Source of the DNA: Algoriphagus iocasae
GTDB lineage: Bacteria; Bacteroidota; Bacteroidia; Cytophagales; Cyclobacteriaceae
Length of the DNA stretch: 64,000 nt
Direction of reading: 5' to 3'
Assembly (NCBI RefSeq): GCF_014206875.1
Contig: NZ_JACIJO010000004.1
Coordinates: 165,832 to 229,831 of the forward strand
Shown: in pieces, positions 1 to 9,178 of the stretch
How positions within the stretch are numbered: the first letter of the stretch is position 1
How the letters are laid out: every line of letters starts with the position of its first letter
Translations under genes and position numbers: made by a program
The notes under the pieces: model-generated
Told to the model about the DNA's origin: nothing
The model's input: only the letters and a program-made list of their open reading frames with translations
Databases searched by the model: none

Positions 1-360
1 CAGCAATATGGCATTGCGCATGCTGGACCTGTCGGAAAGCGTGAACTCCGCGGGATATTCTTCTCCCGCAAATTTGAAAGTTATTTCTATCAAATACCTA
101 CTTTCTGCCTGGCCAAATGAGTTTTTGACCCGCTTTTCCCTAAATTTTTCAAACTCAAGAGTCTTCCCAGTGTAGGATTTGTGATCGGGCATCAACACCT
201 GAAAACAAAGTACTTTTTTTCCTTCCTTTTCGACAACTTGGATGTTTTCTGCGTGAATGCTGCTGGTATATGCACCTGTATCTACTTTGGCCCAAGCCAA
301 TTTTAGATCAAATTCAGGAATGGAAATTTTCTCTTTTCTACCGATGATTTTCTTTTCCAT
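1..360 (-). CDS. Retropepsin-like 'ATP-dependent zinc protease' family protein (3' part outside window)
   Basis: The start codon is at 360 and the frame runs open off the left edge, so only about 120 N-terminal residues are visible. The motif VDTGAYTSSIH near residues 29-39 matches the D-T-G-A active-site loop of the Zn_protease/RimB family (PF05618), a pepsin-like aspartic fold often found beside rimK-type ATP-grasp ligases. The family is thought to act in the cytoplasm on amino-acid-modified proteins or peptides; that role is family knowledge, not visible here. The gene begins one base after the stop of the delta' gene, so both should be on one mRNA. A rimK gene, if present, would lie beyond the left edge. 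Confidence 0.8.
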   Translation of the reverse strand, partial: MEKKIIGRKEKISIPEFDLKLAWAKVDTGAYTSSIHAENIQVVEKEGKKVLCFQVLMPDHKSYTGKTLEFEKFREKRVKNSFGQAESRYLIEITFKFAGEEYPAEFTLSDRSSMRNAILL

Positions 361-361
361 C

Positions 362-1492
362 TCAATTTGTTTTGGCCATTGACAAGAGTACTTTCATCGA
401 AAGATCTGTAAAAATCATCTTGGCATTTCCATTTCTTTCCAAATGATAATGGGCTTGATTAAAGGATTCGTAAAGCTCAAGGACGTGATTTTCGTCCAAA
501 ACCTTTCCACTGATCTTATCAATAAATCCTCGATCATCACCAGTGGTCCTCAGCAAAGTCTCCAAGCTCAGGTTTTTCAACATGATCTCTCTCAAGACAT
601 TCAAACCGGTCAAAACGGTAGATTTTTGAGCCTCTTTATCCGCTTTATGAAAGTCATCCGCCAAGGCAAAGATATCTTTCAGCTTTTTACCATAGCATAG
701 CAAAAACCAGTTTCTGATCTTGCTTACCTGCTCATCCTCCACCTCATTGACCAATCGATAGGCGGTTCTCAAGTCTCCGTCTGCCAGCATTGCAATTTGC
801 TCGGCAAGTTTTTCTTCACACTTACCAGAGCTGACCAAATGATTTTTGACTTCCTCATCAGAAAATGCGCGAACCATCACTTTTTGCGTTCGCGAAAGAA
901 TAGTCGTCATTAATTGGTCAGGCTGAGAGGTGATCAGCATAAAAACCGTTTTCGCAGGTGGTTCTTCAATGATTTTCAACAATGCATTTGCTGCAGATGG
1001 GTGTAAATACTCCACTCCCCAGATCATCATCACTTTATACCCTCCCTCAAACGACATCAGCGAAAGAGATTGTATGATTTTTTTTGCCGCTCCTTTGGAG
1101 ATATTTAATTGTTTCTTCTCGAAGCCATTGAAATAGATAAAATCATACATATTTCCATAAGGCTGCTCGGTGGCAAAAGTCCTCCAATTCGCTAACTCGT
1201 TATTCTTTTCATCCTCATCTCCTTCCTTGTCTTTTGAAATGGAAGGAAATGCAAAATTCAAATCCGGAACAATGAGCTTTTCCATTCTTTTACAATAAGA
1301 ACATTCTCCACAGGCATCTTTTTCACCCGGATTTTGGCAAAACAGGTAGGTAGAAAGTGCCAAAGCCATCGTCAAACTGGCTGATCCTTCTGGGCCATGG
1401 AAAAGCAATGCATGCGCCAAATGATTGTTTTTGACTGCATTGATCAGATTCTCTTTTGTTTCGGGCAAGCCCGGTATATCGGCAAAAAGCAT
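362..1492 (-). CDS. holB: DNA polymerase III subunit delta'
   Basis: A 376-residue clamp-loader subunit of the AAA+ fold that helps load the beta sliding clamp during replication. The N-terminus has the family's degenerate P-loop (HGPEGSASL, about residues 32-40, lacking the GKT of a true Walker A), followed by a four-cysteine zinc module (C52, C61, C64, C67). Further on are a PSAANALLKIIEEPP segment and an LSRTQ segment (sensor and arginine-finger-like SRC/SRT region), which identify the delta'/gamma family. Lack of a working ATP site is normal for delta'. It lies 12 bases after the nucleotidyltransferase-like gene and 1 base before the protease-like gene, so it is the middle gene of a minus-strand operon. 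Confidence 0.9.
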   Translation of the reverse strand: MLFADIPGLPETKENLINAVKNNHLAHALLFHGPEGSASLTMALALSTYLFCQNPGEKDACGECSYCKRMEKLIVPDLNFAFPSISKDKEGDEDEKNNELANWRTFATEQPYGNMYDFIYFNGFEKKQLNISKGAAKKIIQSLSLMSFEGGYKVMMIWGVEYLHPSAANALLKIIEEPPAKTVFMLITSQPDQLMTTILSRTQKVMVRAFSDEEVKNHLVSSGKCEEKLAEQIAMLADGDLRTAYRLVNEVEDEQVSKIRNWFLLCYGKKLKDIFALADDFHKADKEAQKSTVLTGLNVLREIMLKNLSLETLLRTTGDDRGFIDKISGKVLDENHVLELYESFNQAHYHLERNGNAKMIFTDLSMKVLLSMAKTN

Positions 1493-1504
1493 GATTTGAT
1501 TTTA

Positions 1505-2701
1505 TCAGGAAGATATCTCCCAAATTCTGTAGGTTTTGGTTAATTCAAAAATCCATTGGAGGATTTCTTCATCTTTTTTTGTCCACTCGACTTTTCTTCT
1601 TGCCATCACTGCCATGGCTGTTTCCTGAAATTTCGCGAATTGATAGGTTGAAATTCCATTTTTCCCTCCCCAAGAAAATGAGGGAATAAAGTTCTTGGGA
1701 TATCCTTCTCCAAAGATATTTGCTCCTACTCCAGCGACAGTTCCTGTATTAAACATGGTATTGATCCCGCATTTCGCATGATCACCCATCATTAATCCAC
1801 AAAACTGAAGACCGGTATTTGAGAAATTCCCTTTGGTATAATCCCAAAGTTTAACAGAAGCGTAATTATTTTTAAGATTACTGGTATTGGTATCAGCTCC
1901 TAGATTACACCATTCTCCAATCACTGAATTCCCTAAGAATCCTTCGTGTCCTTTATTGCTGTATCCAAATATTACTGAATTGGAGACCTCACCTCCTACT
2001 TTGGAAAACGGTCCAATGGTCGTATCTCCTCGAAGCTTCGCTCCCATGTTTACAGTAGAACCTTCGCATAGCGCAAATGGTCCACGAATCAAAGACCCTT
2101 CTTGAATTTCAGTGTCTTTCCCAATGTAAATAGGCCCATTTTCAGCATTCAAAACGGAAGCTTTGATGATTGCCCCTTCTTCAATAAAGACATTTTCAGG
2201 GGAATATACCTTGGTAAATGGATCCGTGATTTCAGCAGATTTTCTTCCTTTGGTGATCAATTGAAAGTCAGATTTAATTTCAGAACCATTCAATTGAAAT
2301 ATATTCCAGGTTTTTTGAAGCAAAGTAGGTTCAAATGTTAACTGAACAACCTTCTTTTCTTTAGCTCGATCGAGATTTTTCTCAGTTTCTCCGATATAGG
2401 TAGCTAACAAAGTCTTACCAAAATAAAGAGACTGATCTTCTTGGAGTTCTTCCAAAGCGGCTAAGTCCTTTTCTCCCGGAATCCACGAACCGTTTATTGC
2501 TAAATGATCTCCTTTTGCTCTTGGAAACTTTGATTCCAGGTATTTCTGGGTGAGAAATGAAACCTCAGTACAAAAAAGCTTCTGCCACTTTTCTGAAATT
2601 TTTAAAATCCCCACACGAATATCCGCAACCGGCCTGGTAAAAGTAAATGGGAGCAGCGATCCCCTTATCGCCGGATCATCAAACAATAACAAGTTATCCA
2701 T
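1505..2701 (-). CDS. Putative sugar nucleotidyltransferase with left-handed beta-helix (GlmU-family-like)
   Basis: A 398-residue protein. The N-terminal half resembles a degenerate nucleotidyltransferase fold (residues 1-~150, LLFDDPAIRGSLLPFTFTRP). The C-terminal half has hexapeptide repeats of a left-handed beta-helix (IYIGKDTEI, GSLIRGPF, GEWCNLGADTNTSNLKNNY). Bacteroidota carry this family singly as 'GlmU family / putative sugar nucleotidyl transferase', distinct from true GlmU; the substrate is unknown. An ATG 33 bases upstream is in frame, but the start at 2701 gives MDNLLLFDD, the form I recall for homologues, and leaves the upstream hairpin outside the gene. It heads the operon with holB. 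Confidence 0.75.
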   Translation of the reverse strand: MDNLLLFDDPAIRGSLLPFTFTRPVADIRVGILKISEKWQKLFCTEVSFLTQKYLESKFPRAKGDHLAINGSWIPGEKDLAALEELQEDQSLYFGKTLLATYIGETEKNLDRAKEKKVVQLTFEPTLLQKTWNIFQLNGSEIKSDFQLITKGRKSAEITDPFTKVYSPENVFIEEGAIIKASVLNAENGPIYIGKDTEIQEGSLIRGPFALCEGSTVNMGAKLRGDTTIGPFSKVGGEVSNSVIFGYSNKGHEGFLGNSVIGEWCNLGADTNTSNLKNNYASVKLWDYTKGNFSNTGLQFCGLMMGDHAKCGINTMFNTGTVAGVGANIFGEGYPKNFIPSFSWGGKNGISTYQFAKFQETAMAVMARRKVEWTKKDEEILQWIFELTKTYRIWEISS

Positions 2702-2712
2702 GGGGCAAAAAT

Positions 2713-2751
2713 AAAAAAGTCTCCCGGAATCCATGCTCCGGAAGACTTTTT
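2713..2751 (-). terminator. Rho-independent terminator after rpmE2
   Basis: Read on the minus strand, AAAAGTCTTCCGGA pairs with the downstream TTCCGGGAGACTTTT arm across a short loop, followed by a T-rich run. It separates the L31 transcript from the operon that follows. The arms are A/T-flanked on both sides, so it could also stop plus-strand transcription. Confidence 0.8.
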
Positions 2752-2770
2752 AGAATGTGATGTGGAAGAA

Positions 2771-3019
2771 TTACTTCTTCTGAGCGTATCTTCTGTTGAA
2801 TTTCTCAACTCGACCAGCTGTGTCAAGCATCATTTTCTTACCAGTGTAGAAAGGGTGAGACTGAGAGCTCACTTCAATTTTATACACAGGATATTCGTTG
2901 CCATCTTCCCAAACGATTGTTTCGCTGGTTTCGATAGTCGACTTGGTCAAAAACTTGAACTCGCTAGAAGTGTCATAGAAAACCACGTCTCTGTAGTTTG
3001 GATGAATATCGGCTTTCAT
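2771..3019 (-). CDS. rpmE2: 50S ribosomal protein L31 type B
   Basis: 82 residues beginning MKADIHPNYRDVVFYDTSS, the hallmark of the type B (zinc-free) L31 family; the two CxxC cysteine pairs of type A L31 are absent. It includes the SHPFYTGK segment typical of L31 and ends basic (FNRRYAQKK). It is monocistronic: a good Bacteroidota promoter lies 40 bases upstream and a hairpin terminator lies just downstream. In other bacteria type B L31 is often the zinc-starvation paralogue, but in many Bacteroidota it is the main copy; nothing here indicates zinc control. Confidence 0.95.
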   Translation of the reverse strand: MKADIHPNYRDVVFYDTSSEFKFLTKSTIETSETIVWEDGNEYPVYKIEVSSQSHPFYTGKKMMLDTAGRVEKFNRRYAQKK

Positions 3020-3058
3020 TGTATCGTTAGTTTTATAGTACCTTTTTCAAATGAGGCA

Positions 3059-3089
3059 CAAAGTTACCCTTTTTCAGAAATTCCGCAAA
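3059..3089 (-). promoter_or_regulatory. Bacteroidota sigma-ABfr promoter of rpmE2
   Basis: On the minus strand TTTG (3089-3086) is followed by exactly 19 bases and then TAACTTTG (3066-3059), a perfect match to the TTTG-N19-TAnnTTTG consensus. Transcription should begin near 3052, giving a leader of about 33 bases before the L31 ATG. Confidence 0.85.
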
Positions 3090-3200
3090 AAGTTTATCAA
3101 GTATTTCTGCCTGAATTATTAAAATCCTTGAACTTTAGCTTCGAAATCCAAAAATACTGCCTTATTTTAAGAATCATACACTTTTTTCAGGCTTTACCGA

Positions 3201-4901
3201 ATGGAAAAAAATTCTACTTCACCCATCAGAATCAAAAGTTTACTTATTCTAACTCTGGTTTTCTTACCATTACTGGGTTTTTCCCAAGGAAGTTACATTC
3301 CTTATAACAGAGACTATTACCATATCCTGGACCGCTACGAGATCCTTCGAGGACAAAATAACCCAGTCTATCGATCAGCGACCAAACCATATCGAAGAGA
3401 TGATGTGGCAGCCTTTCTCGATACCCTAGCAAGTGATCCTGTCATTCGTTCTCGAGCTGATGAATTTAACTTAGCTTATTTAAGTCAAGACAATTGGGAA
3501 TTTGTCAGCAGAGAAACTCCTGAATCCAAGAAGCCATTCTTAAAATCAATCTACAGAAGACCAGGTGATTTTGCGCACTATTATAGTGAGGACTTTGATA
3601 TCCATGTAAGTCCAGTGATTTACCTCAATGGAGGAATCGAGCCTGATAATGATCAAAATCCAAATCGCCTTTCCCGAGGAGTAGTTTTAAGAGGGTCGAT
3701 TGATAAAAAAGTTGGCTTCTACACCTATTTCACCTCTTCTGAAGCTTTTTTTCCAAGCTGGGTTAAAGGGTATGCCGAATACAATGGCGCTGTGCCGGGG
3801 GAAGGTTTTTGGAAAGAATACAATGGCAATGGGTATAGCTACTTTTCTGCTATGGGACACATTAGCTACAATATCACCAAGCATATTGAAGTGGAACTGG
3901 GTCACGATCGGAATTTTATCGGAGAAGGCTACCGTTCTTTTCTTCTTTCAGACTTTTCGAATCCCTACATGTTTGTCAAGTTCAATACAAGAATCTGGAA
4001 ATTCCAATTGACAAATATCTGGACCCAGATGACAGCAGATGTGGATTATGACCGCGGCAGACCAACGGATGGAAGATATCCTCACAAATTATTTTCATTT
4101 CACCGGCTTGGATTCAACATTGGAAAAAGTCTAAACCTAGGATTCTTCGAATCTGTGATGACCGATAAAGCTGATTTCAACTACTTTAATCCGATAGTCT
4201 TTTACAGATGGGTAGAACAATCCCTAGGAACACCAGACAAAGTAATGCTTGGACTGGATGGCAAATGGAATTTCTATTCAGGAATGCAGCTTTATGGTCA
4301 GTTTGCTTTAGATGAATTCGTGTTTTCTGAATTTTTTGGCCAAGATGGAAAAGGATCGAAACGAAACAAATATGGAATCCAAGCTGGCTATAAGTACATG
4401 GATTTGTTTAAAATCTCCAACCTTGATCTTCAGCTAGAATTTAATTCTGCCAGACCGTATACATTTCAGGAGAAAAACGACTATCAATCTTATAGCAACT
4501 GGAGAACACCACTCACTCACCCAAGAGGAGCGAACTTCAGAGAGTTTTTAGGAATAATCCGATATCAACCTATTCCTAAGTTAAATCTAACCTTACTTGG
4601 GATGTACCAATATTATGGTGCAGATCCTGATGAAGCGACCAACTGGGGAGGAGATGTGCTGAAAAATAGATTGGAAGGAAGCCCAACAGGTTTATTTGGG
4701 AATGAGATAGGCCAAGGCATAGAAAACAGAGTGATTCAATCCAATCTAAATGCCAGTTATATGCTGAAACACAACTTCTTCATAGACGCATCTCATTCTT
4801 TCAGGAAAAGAACGGCACAGGATTTAGACAGTCCAGAAACCACCAATTATCTTCAATTAGCTTTCCGATGGAACTTCACAAGACCTGACTACAATTATTA
4901 A
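3201..4901 (+). CDS. Wzi-like capsule-assembly / RemB-like outer-membrane beta-barrel protein
   Basis: 566 residues with a clear Sec signal peptide (basic start, hydrophobic LLILTLVFLPLLGFS, cleavage near residue 29). The mature part is rich in aromatic alternating strands and ends in an aromatic-rich terminal strand (FRWNFTRPDYNY), as in outer-membrane barrels. The stretch GHDRNFIGEGYRSFLLSDFS matches the Caps_assemb_Wzi family (PF14052), which includes Wzi capsule-anchoring lectins and the gliding-related RemB of flavobacteria. It probably helps export or bind surface polysaccharide. The MsbA-like ABC exporter begins 60 bases downstream, which fits an envelope glycan or lipid role. The exact ligand cannot be read from the sequence. 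Confidence 0.75.
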   Translation: MEKNSTSPIRIKSLLILTLVFLPLLGFSQGSYIPYNRDYYHILDRYEILRGQNNPVYRSATKPYRRDDVAAFLDTLASDPVIRSRADEFNLAYLSQDNWEFVSRETPESKKPFLKSIYRRPGDFAHYYSEDFDIHVSPVIYLNGGIEPDNDQNPNRLSRGVVLRGSIDKKVGFYTYFTSSEAFFPSWVKGYAEYNGAVPGEGFWKEYNGNGYSYFSAMGHISYNITKHIEVELGHDRNFIGEGYRSFLLSDFSNPYMFVKFNTRIWKFQLTNIWTQMTADVDYDRGRPTDGRYPHKLFSFHRLGFNIGKSLNLGFFESVMTDKADFNYFNPIVFYRWVEQSLGTPDKVMLGLDGKWNFYSGMQLYGQFALDEFVFSEFFGQDGKGSKRNKYGIQAGYKYMDLFKISNLDLQLEFNSARPYTFQEKNDYQSYSNWRTPLTHPRGANFREFLGIIRYQPIPKLNLTLLGMYQYYGADPDEATNWGGDVLKNRLEGSPTGLFGNEIGQGIENRVIQSNLNASYMLKHNFFIDASHSFRKRTAQDLDSPETTNYLQLAFRWNFTRPDYNY

Positions 4902-4961
4902 CAGGAAACTTCCGAGACCAATTTTGCGTAACTTGCGGGATTATTCCATGAATTTTCGTTT

Positions 4962-6794
4962 ATGAAGACCTATCTACGAATTCTTTCCTATGCTAAGCCC
5001 TACGGAAAGTTCGTGCCTATTTATATATTCTACGCATTTCTTTCCATCGTTTTTGGCTTACTTAATTTCACCTTACTGAAGCCACTTTTCGATGTGATTT
5101 TTGAGCAGGTGGATCCGGAGGTTTTGACGGCTTTCCAGCAAAAACCTGAATTCAGCTTTTCGGTCGAGTATTTCACTCATTTATTCAATTATAATTTTCT
5201 GCAGGTAGCAGAAGAATACGGCAAACTGGGCACGCTCTTTTATGTCTGTATCATCATAGTTGTCTCGGTTTTCTTATCAAACCTTTTCACGTATCTGTCT
5301 GGAGTTGTTTTAGCCAAAGTCCGTGCAATTGTGATCAAGAAAATGCGAATGGACATTTTCGGCCAAGTCAGTAAACTTCACATCGGTTATTTCTCCAATG
5401 AAAGAAAAGGAGACTTAATGTCAAAAATGACGAACGATGTACAAGAGGTAGAAAACACCATTGTCCAATCGCTAAGAGTGGTTTTCCGTGAACCGGCAAC
5501 CATTATATTGTATTTCGCAGTTCTCTTTTTCATGTCAGCCAAGCTGACATTTTTCACCATTTTAATTATCCCAATTACTGGCGCGATCATCGGAGGAATT
5601 ACCAGAAGACTGAAGAAAAAAGCGGTGGAAAGCCAACAGTCCTTAGGAAGATTAGTGAATATTCTGGATGAAACTCTTGGAGGAATGAGAGTGATCAAAG
5701 CTTTCAATGCTGAGAATTTCATGAAAAGGAAATTTGATCATGAAACTGATTATTACTCTGGCGTGAATATCAATATGGCCAGGAAGAATGAACTTGCTTC
5801 ACCTATTTCCCAATTCTTAGGTGTGACCGTAGTGGCGGGCATTCTGGTATATGGAGGAAGTTTAGTCCTTAGCGGAAATTCTCAACTTGGAGCCAGTGAT
5901 TTTATTACCTATATCATCATTTTCACACAAGTATTAAATCCAGCAAAAGAAATCTCCAGAGCTGTAAGTAGTATTCAAAGAGGGATTGCATCCGCAGAGA
6001 GAATTTTTGAAGTAGTCGATACTCCTTCTAAAATCACTTCACCTGAGAATTACACGGAATTAAAATCTTTTGAAAATCAGGTTTCCTTTAAGAATGTCAA
6101 TTTCGCTTACCAAGATCAATTGGTCTTAAAAAACATCAATTTTGACCTTGAAAGAGGAAAAACCATTGCGCTAGTGGGCCCATCAGGTGGCGGAAAGTCT
6201 ACTTTGGCGGATTTGGTACCGAGGTTTTATGATCCGTCCGAAGGCGAAATTTTATTGGACGGGGTAAATCTCAAAAAATTCAAGCTTGAGTCATTGCGTT
6301 CATTGATGGGAATAGTCACTCAGGAATCCATTCTTTTCAATGATTCAGTTTATAACAACATAGCTTTTGGGATCGAGCATGTCAGTGAAGAGCAAGTGAT
6401 AGAAGCTGCTAAAATTGCAAATGCCCATCAGTTTATTTCCCAAATGGAAAATGGATATCAAACCTCCATTGGAGAAAGAGGATCCAAACTTTCGGGAGGT
6501 CAAAGGCAACGAATCAGTATTGCACGGGCAGTTTTAAAGAATCCTCCTATTTTGATTTTGGATGAAGCCACATCGGCATTGGATTCTGAATCTGAATTGC
6601 TGGTCCAAGAAGCTCTCACCAAATTAATGTCGAATCGAACGACACTTGTCATTGCCCATAGGTTGAGTACGATCCAGCATGCAGATGAAATTTTAGTCAT
6701 AGAAAAGGGTGAAATCGTACAAAGAGGAACCCATTTGGAACTGATTGAAAAAGAGGGCTTGTATCAGAAACTTTCGAGTATTCAGTCGGTTTAG
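4962..6794 (+). CDS. ABC transporter, fused permease and ATPase (MsbA/LmrA type)
   Basis: 610-residue half-transporter that should work as a homodimer in the inner membrane. Residues 1-~330 form the six-helix ABC_membrane domain. The ATPase domain carries Walker A GPSGGGKST (406-414), a Q-loop (VTQES), signature KLSGGQRQR and Walker B ILILDEATSALD. The likely substrate is lipid A core or another lipid or polysaccharide precursor, by resemblance to MsbA and by proximity to the Wzi-like gene; this is inference. A second, different exporter of the same class lies at 18494-20266, so one of the two may have another substrate. Confidence 0.85.
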   Translation: MKTYLRILSYAKPYGKFVPIYIFYAFLSIVFGLLNFTLLKPLFDVIFEQVDPEVLTAFQQKPEFSFSVEYFTHLFNYNFLQVAEEYGKLGTLFYVCIIIVVSVFLSNLFTYLSGVVLAKVRAIVIKKMRMDIFGQVSKLHIGYFSNERKGDLMSKMTNDVQEVENTIVQSLRVVFREPATIILYFAVLFFMSAKLTFFTILIIPITGAIIGGITRRLKKKAVESQQSLGRLVNILDETLGGMRVIKAFNAENFMKRKFDHETDYYSGVNINMARKNELASPISQFLGVTVVAGILVYGGSLVLSGNSQLGASDFITYIIIFTQVLNPAKEISRAVSSIQRGIASAERIFEVVDTPSKITSPENYTELKSFENQVSFKNVNFAYQDQLVLKNINFDLERGKTIALVGPSGGGKSTLADLVPRFYDPSEGEILLDGVNLKKFKLESLRSLMGIVTQESILFNDSVYNNIAFGIEHVSEEQVIEAAKIANAHQFISQMENGYQTSIGERGSKLSGGQRQRISIARAVLKNPPILILDEATSALDSESELLVQEALTKLMSNRTTLVIAHRLSTIQHADEILVIEKGEIVQRGTHLELIEKEGLYQKLSSIQSV

Positions 6795-6819
6795 TATATT
6801 CGTAAAAATATTAGTTGAC

Positions 6820-7185
6820 ATGAAAAAATTCCATCAATTTACCCAGATAGCACTACTGATCTTTTTTGTAGCCTACCTCATTTTCTTTATGGCTTTCGAT
6901 ACCGTAGGAGGAATGTTTGGCATGGATGAAATCACTTCAGTAGGAATGGTCAAAATCCTTTTGGTTGGGTTTATTTTATTTTTGCTGTCATGGACCATTT
7001 CTTATTTTGCTATGAAGAAGCAATCTGATCTTCTTGCTAAAAAAGAAGCTGAAATGAACCAGCTTAAAGCAAAATTATACGATTTGGAGCATCCAAATAT
7101 TCCGGGTACTCCTAAAAAACCAACTCCAACAAAACCATCGGACACTGATCCAACAAATCTGCCACCAAGGCAAAACATTACATAA
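6820..7185 (+). CDS. Small two-helix membrane protein with coiled-coil and proline-rich tail
   Basis: 121 residues. Two hydrophobic segments (about 9-30 and 47-68) are followed by a short heptad-like helix (QSDLLAKKEAEMNQLKAKLYDLE) and a disordered Pro/Thr tail (GTPKKPTPTKPSDTDP). The layout resembles LapA/DUF1049-type small membrane proteins, but I do not recognise a specific family. The open frame extends 75 bases further upstream into the ABC transporter gene; the ATG at 6820 is preferred because it starts MKKFHQF directly before the first helix and avoids the overlap. It lies 25 bases after the ABC gene and is followed by a terminator, so it is the last gene of that operon. Confidence 0.65.
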   Translation: MKKFHQFTQIALLIFFVAYLIFFMAFDTVGGMFGMDEITSVGMVKILLVGFILFLLSWTISYFAMKKQSDLLAKKEAEMNQLKAKLYDLEHPNIPGTPKKPTPTKPSDTDPTNLPPRQNIT

Positions 7186-7213
7186 TTCCCATTTCAGTAG
7201 AGCACAAATTATA

Positions 7214-7243
7214 GAAAGGAAACAAATTCGGTTTCCTTTTTTT
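7214..7243 (+). terminator. Rho-independent terminator
   Basis: A perfect 9-base stem (AAAGGAAAC / GTTTCCTTT, 7215-7223 and 7231-7239) with a 7-base loop is followed by T's to 7243. It ends the Wzi/ABC/small-protein transcript. Confidence 0.85.
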
Positions 7244-7387
7244 ATGCCTTGAAATAGAAGGATTGGGAATTCCTTTTTAGAAATTGACTGAAAAATAGTA
7301 TCCATTTCCACTGGAAAGTATCAATTTTACCTGTTGATGAATTATCCATTAACAACACCCATTTTCAAACACTCTGTATTTTTAAGC

Positions 7388-9064
7388 ATGAAAAACTCCA
7401 GAAGTATCATAGTAGCCTTGCTTTCAATTTTCGCATTTTCCTGCGCTACTAAACCAACTGAAGAGGTTAAAAAATCTCCTAACATCATCTTAATTCTCGC
7501 AGACGACTTAGGCTTTTCTGACTTAGGAAGTTTCGGCGGAGAAATCCAAACTCCGAATTTAGACTGGCTTGCAAGCCAAGGAATTAGATTTACACAATTT
7601 TATAATACTTCCCGCTGCTGTCCCACTCGGGCCTCTTTGCTCACAGGACTATATAATCATCAGGCAGGAATCGGTCAAATGACTACTGATACGGGACAAG
7701 AAGCCTATCGAGGCCATATTTCAAATTCAGCAGTCACAATAGCCGAAGTTTTAAAAAGCTCTGGATATCACACTGGAATGGTTGGAAAATGGCATGTTTC
7801 TAATACGGTGGTTCAAGATACACCCGAAAAACAATTGGCCTGGCTAAACCATCAGGAGCAGCACCCTCTCTTTTCTCCAATAGAACAATATCCTACAAAT
7901 CGAGGCTTTGAAAAGTATTTCGGAAACATTTGGGGAGTGGTGGATTTTTTCGATCCATTTAGCCTTGTAAATGGTACTGAACCAGTTACAGAGGTACCTG
8001 AAAATTACTATCACACCGATGCTATCAATGATACTGCATCAGTCTACATCCGGGAATTTGCAAAGCAAGACAAACCATTTTTCTTATATGTAGCCCACAC
8101 CGCCCCGCACTGGCCGCTTCATGCATTGCCTGAGGATATTGAAAAATACAAAGACACTTACACTGTAGGATGGGATGCGATTCGCGAACAACGCTACAAA
8201 AAACTGATTGAATTAGGCATCATCGAGGAGAACAGTTACCCTCTCTCGGAAAGATGGGACAATGAACTCAGTTGGGAAGATAATCCGGACAAAGAATTTG
8301 ACGCAAGAGCGATGGCAGTACATGCGGCAATGATCGATCGAATGGATCAGGGAATCGGAAGAATAATCGAAACACTAAAAGAGACTGGGGAATTAGAAAA
8401 TACCCTAATTGTATTTTTAAGTGACAATGGCGCGAGTTCAGAAAGCAGCATGCGCTATGGACCTGGGTTTGATCGACCTAGTCAGACTCGAAAAGGAGAG
8501 CCAATCGCTTACCCCGTTGATAAAAAAGTGATGCCTGGCCCCCAAACGACTTTCACTTCCATAGGTCAACGATGGTCTAATGTATCCAACACACCTTTCC
8601 GCTATTGGAAAATGGAATCTTTCGAAGGAGGAGTTCACACTCCGATGATTGCTTTTTGGCCAGCGGGGATTACCGCTGAAAAAGGAAGTATTTCAGATCA
8701 AATAGGTCATGTCATGGATTTCATGGCTACATTCATTGATGTTGCTGGAGCAGAATATCCCACTGATTTCGCAGGTAATAAAATAAAGCCAATCGCTGGA
8801 AAAAGCTTAATGCCAGTTTTCCAGGGTAAAGTGAGAGAAGGCCACCCGATTTTATTTAACGAACATGAAGGGGGAAGATCAGTGCGGACAAAAGATTGGA
8901 AACTTGTGACTCTAGATGCCAGAGAACCTTGGCAATTATTTCAGATCAATCAAGACAGAACCGAGACTAAGAATGTAGCCGATAAATTCCCAAAAGTTGT
9001 TCAAGAGCTAGACAGCCTTTGGCAAAACTGGGCAAAAGAAAACAAAGTAATCCCAAAACCTTAA
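7388..9064 (+). CDS. Lipoprotein sulfatase (arylsulfatase family, FGly type)
   Basis: 558 residues from the chosen start. The signal peptide ends in a lipobox (LLSIFAFSC, Cys19), so this is probably an outer- or periplasm-facing lipoprotein. The N-terminal PNIILILADDLGFSDLG gives metal-binding aspartates. CCPTRASLLTG holds the CxPxR maturation motif with Cys77 as the formylglycine residue, and GKWH and SDNGA follow. Sulfatases of this type remove sulfate esters from arylsulfates or algal polysaccharides; the exact substrate is not readable. An upstream in-frame ATG (7334) would put 18 extra residues before a perfect lipoprotein signal, so the start at 7388 is preferred. No SusC/SusD or glycosidase gene is adjacent. 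An anaerobic or FGE maturase must be encoded elsewhere. Confidence 0.88.
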   Translation: MKNSRSIIVALLSIFAFSCATKPTEEVKKSPNIILILADDLGFSDLGSFGGEIQTPNLDWLASQGIRFTQFYNTSRCCPTRASLLTGLYNHQAGIGQMTTDTGQEAYRGHISNSAVTIAEVLKSSGYHTGMVGKWHVSNTVVQDTPEKQLAWLNHQEQHPLFSPIEQYPTNRGFEKYFGNIWGVVDFFDPFSLVNGTEPVTEVPENYYHTDAINDTASVYIREFAKQDKPFFLYVAHTAPHWPLHALPEDIEKYKDTYTVGWDAIREQRYKKLIELGIIEENSYPLSERWDNELSWEDNPDKEFDARAMAVHAAMIDRMDQGIGRIIETLKETGELENTLIVFLSDNGASSESSMRYGPGFDRPSQTRKGEPIAYPVDKKVMPGPQTTFTSIGQRWSNVSNTPFRYWKMESFEGGVHTPMIAFWPAGITAEKGSISDQIGHVMDFMATFIDVAGAEYPTDFAGNKIKPIAGKSLMPVFQGKVREGHPILFNEHEGGRSVRTKDWKLVTLDAREPWQLFQINQDRTETKNVADKFPKVVQELDSLWQNWAKENKVIPKP

Positions 9065-9142
9065 GTTTGAACTCTCAAGTAGGAGCTGCATGAGTAAATA
9101 TTTTTGAAATATTAAGACTTTAATTTTCTTAAACCTTATATT

Positions 9143-9172
9143 AAGGAGACCATTTCAGTTTCCTTTTTTTTT
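9143..9172 (+). terminator. Rho-independent terminator after the sulfatase
   Basis: AAGGAGAC (9143-9150) pairs with GTTTCCTT (9158-9165, one G-T pair), followed by T's to 9172. It ends only 7 bases before the start of the next gene. Confidence 0.7.
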
Positions 9173-9178
9173 CTAATT

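Noticed and set aside
7334..7387. Upstream start for the sulfatase
   Set aside because: It would place 18 residues before a perfect lipoprotein signal peptide.
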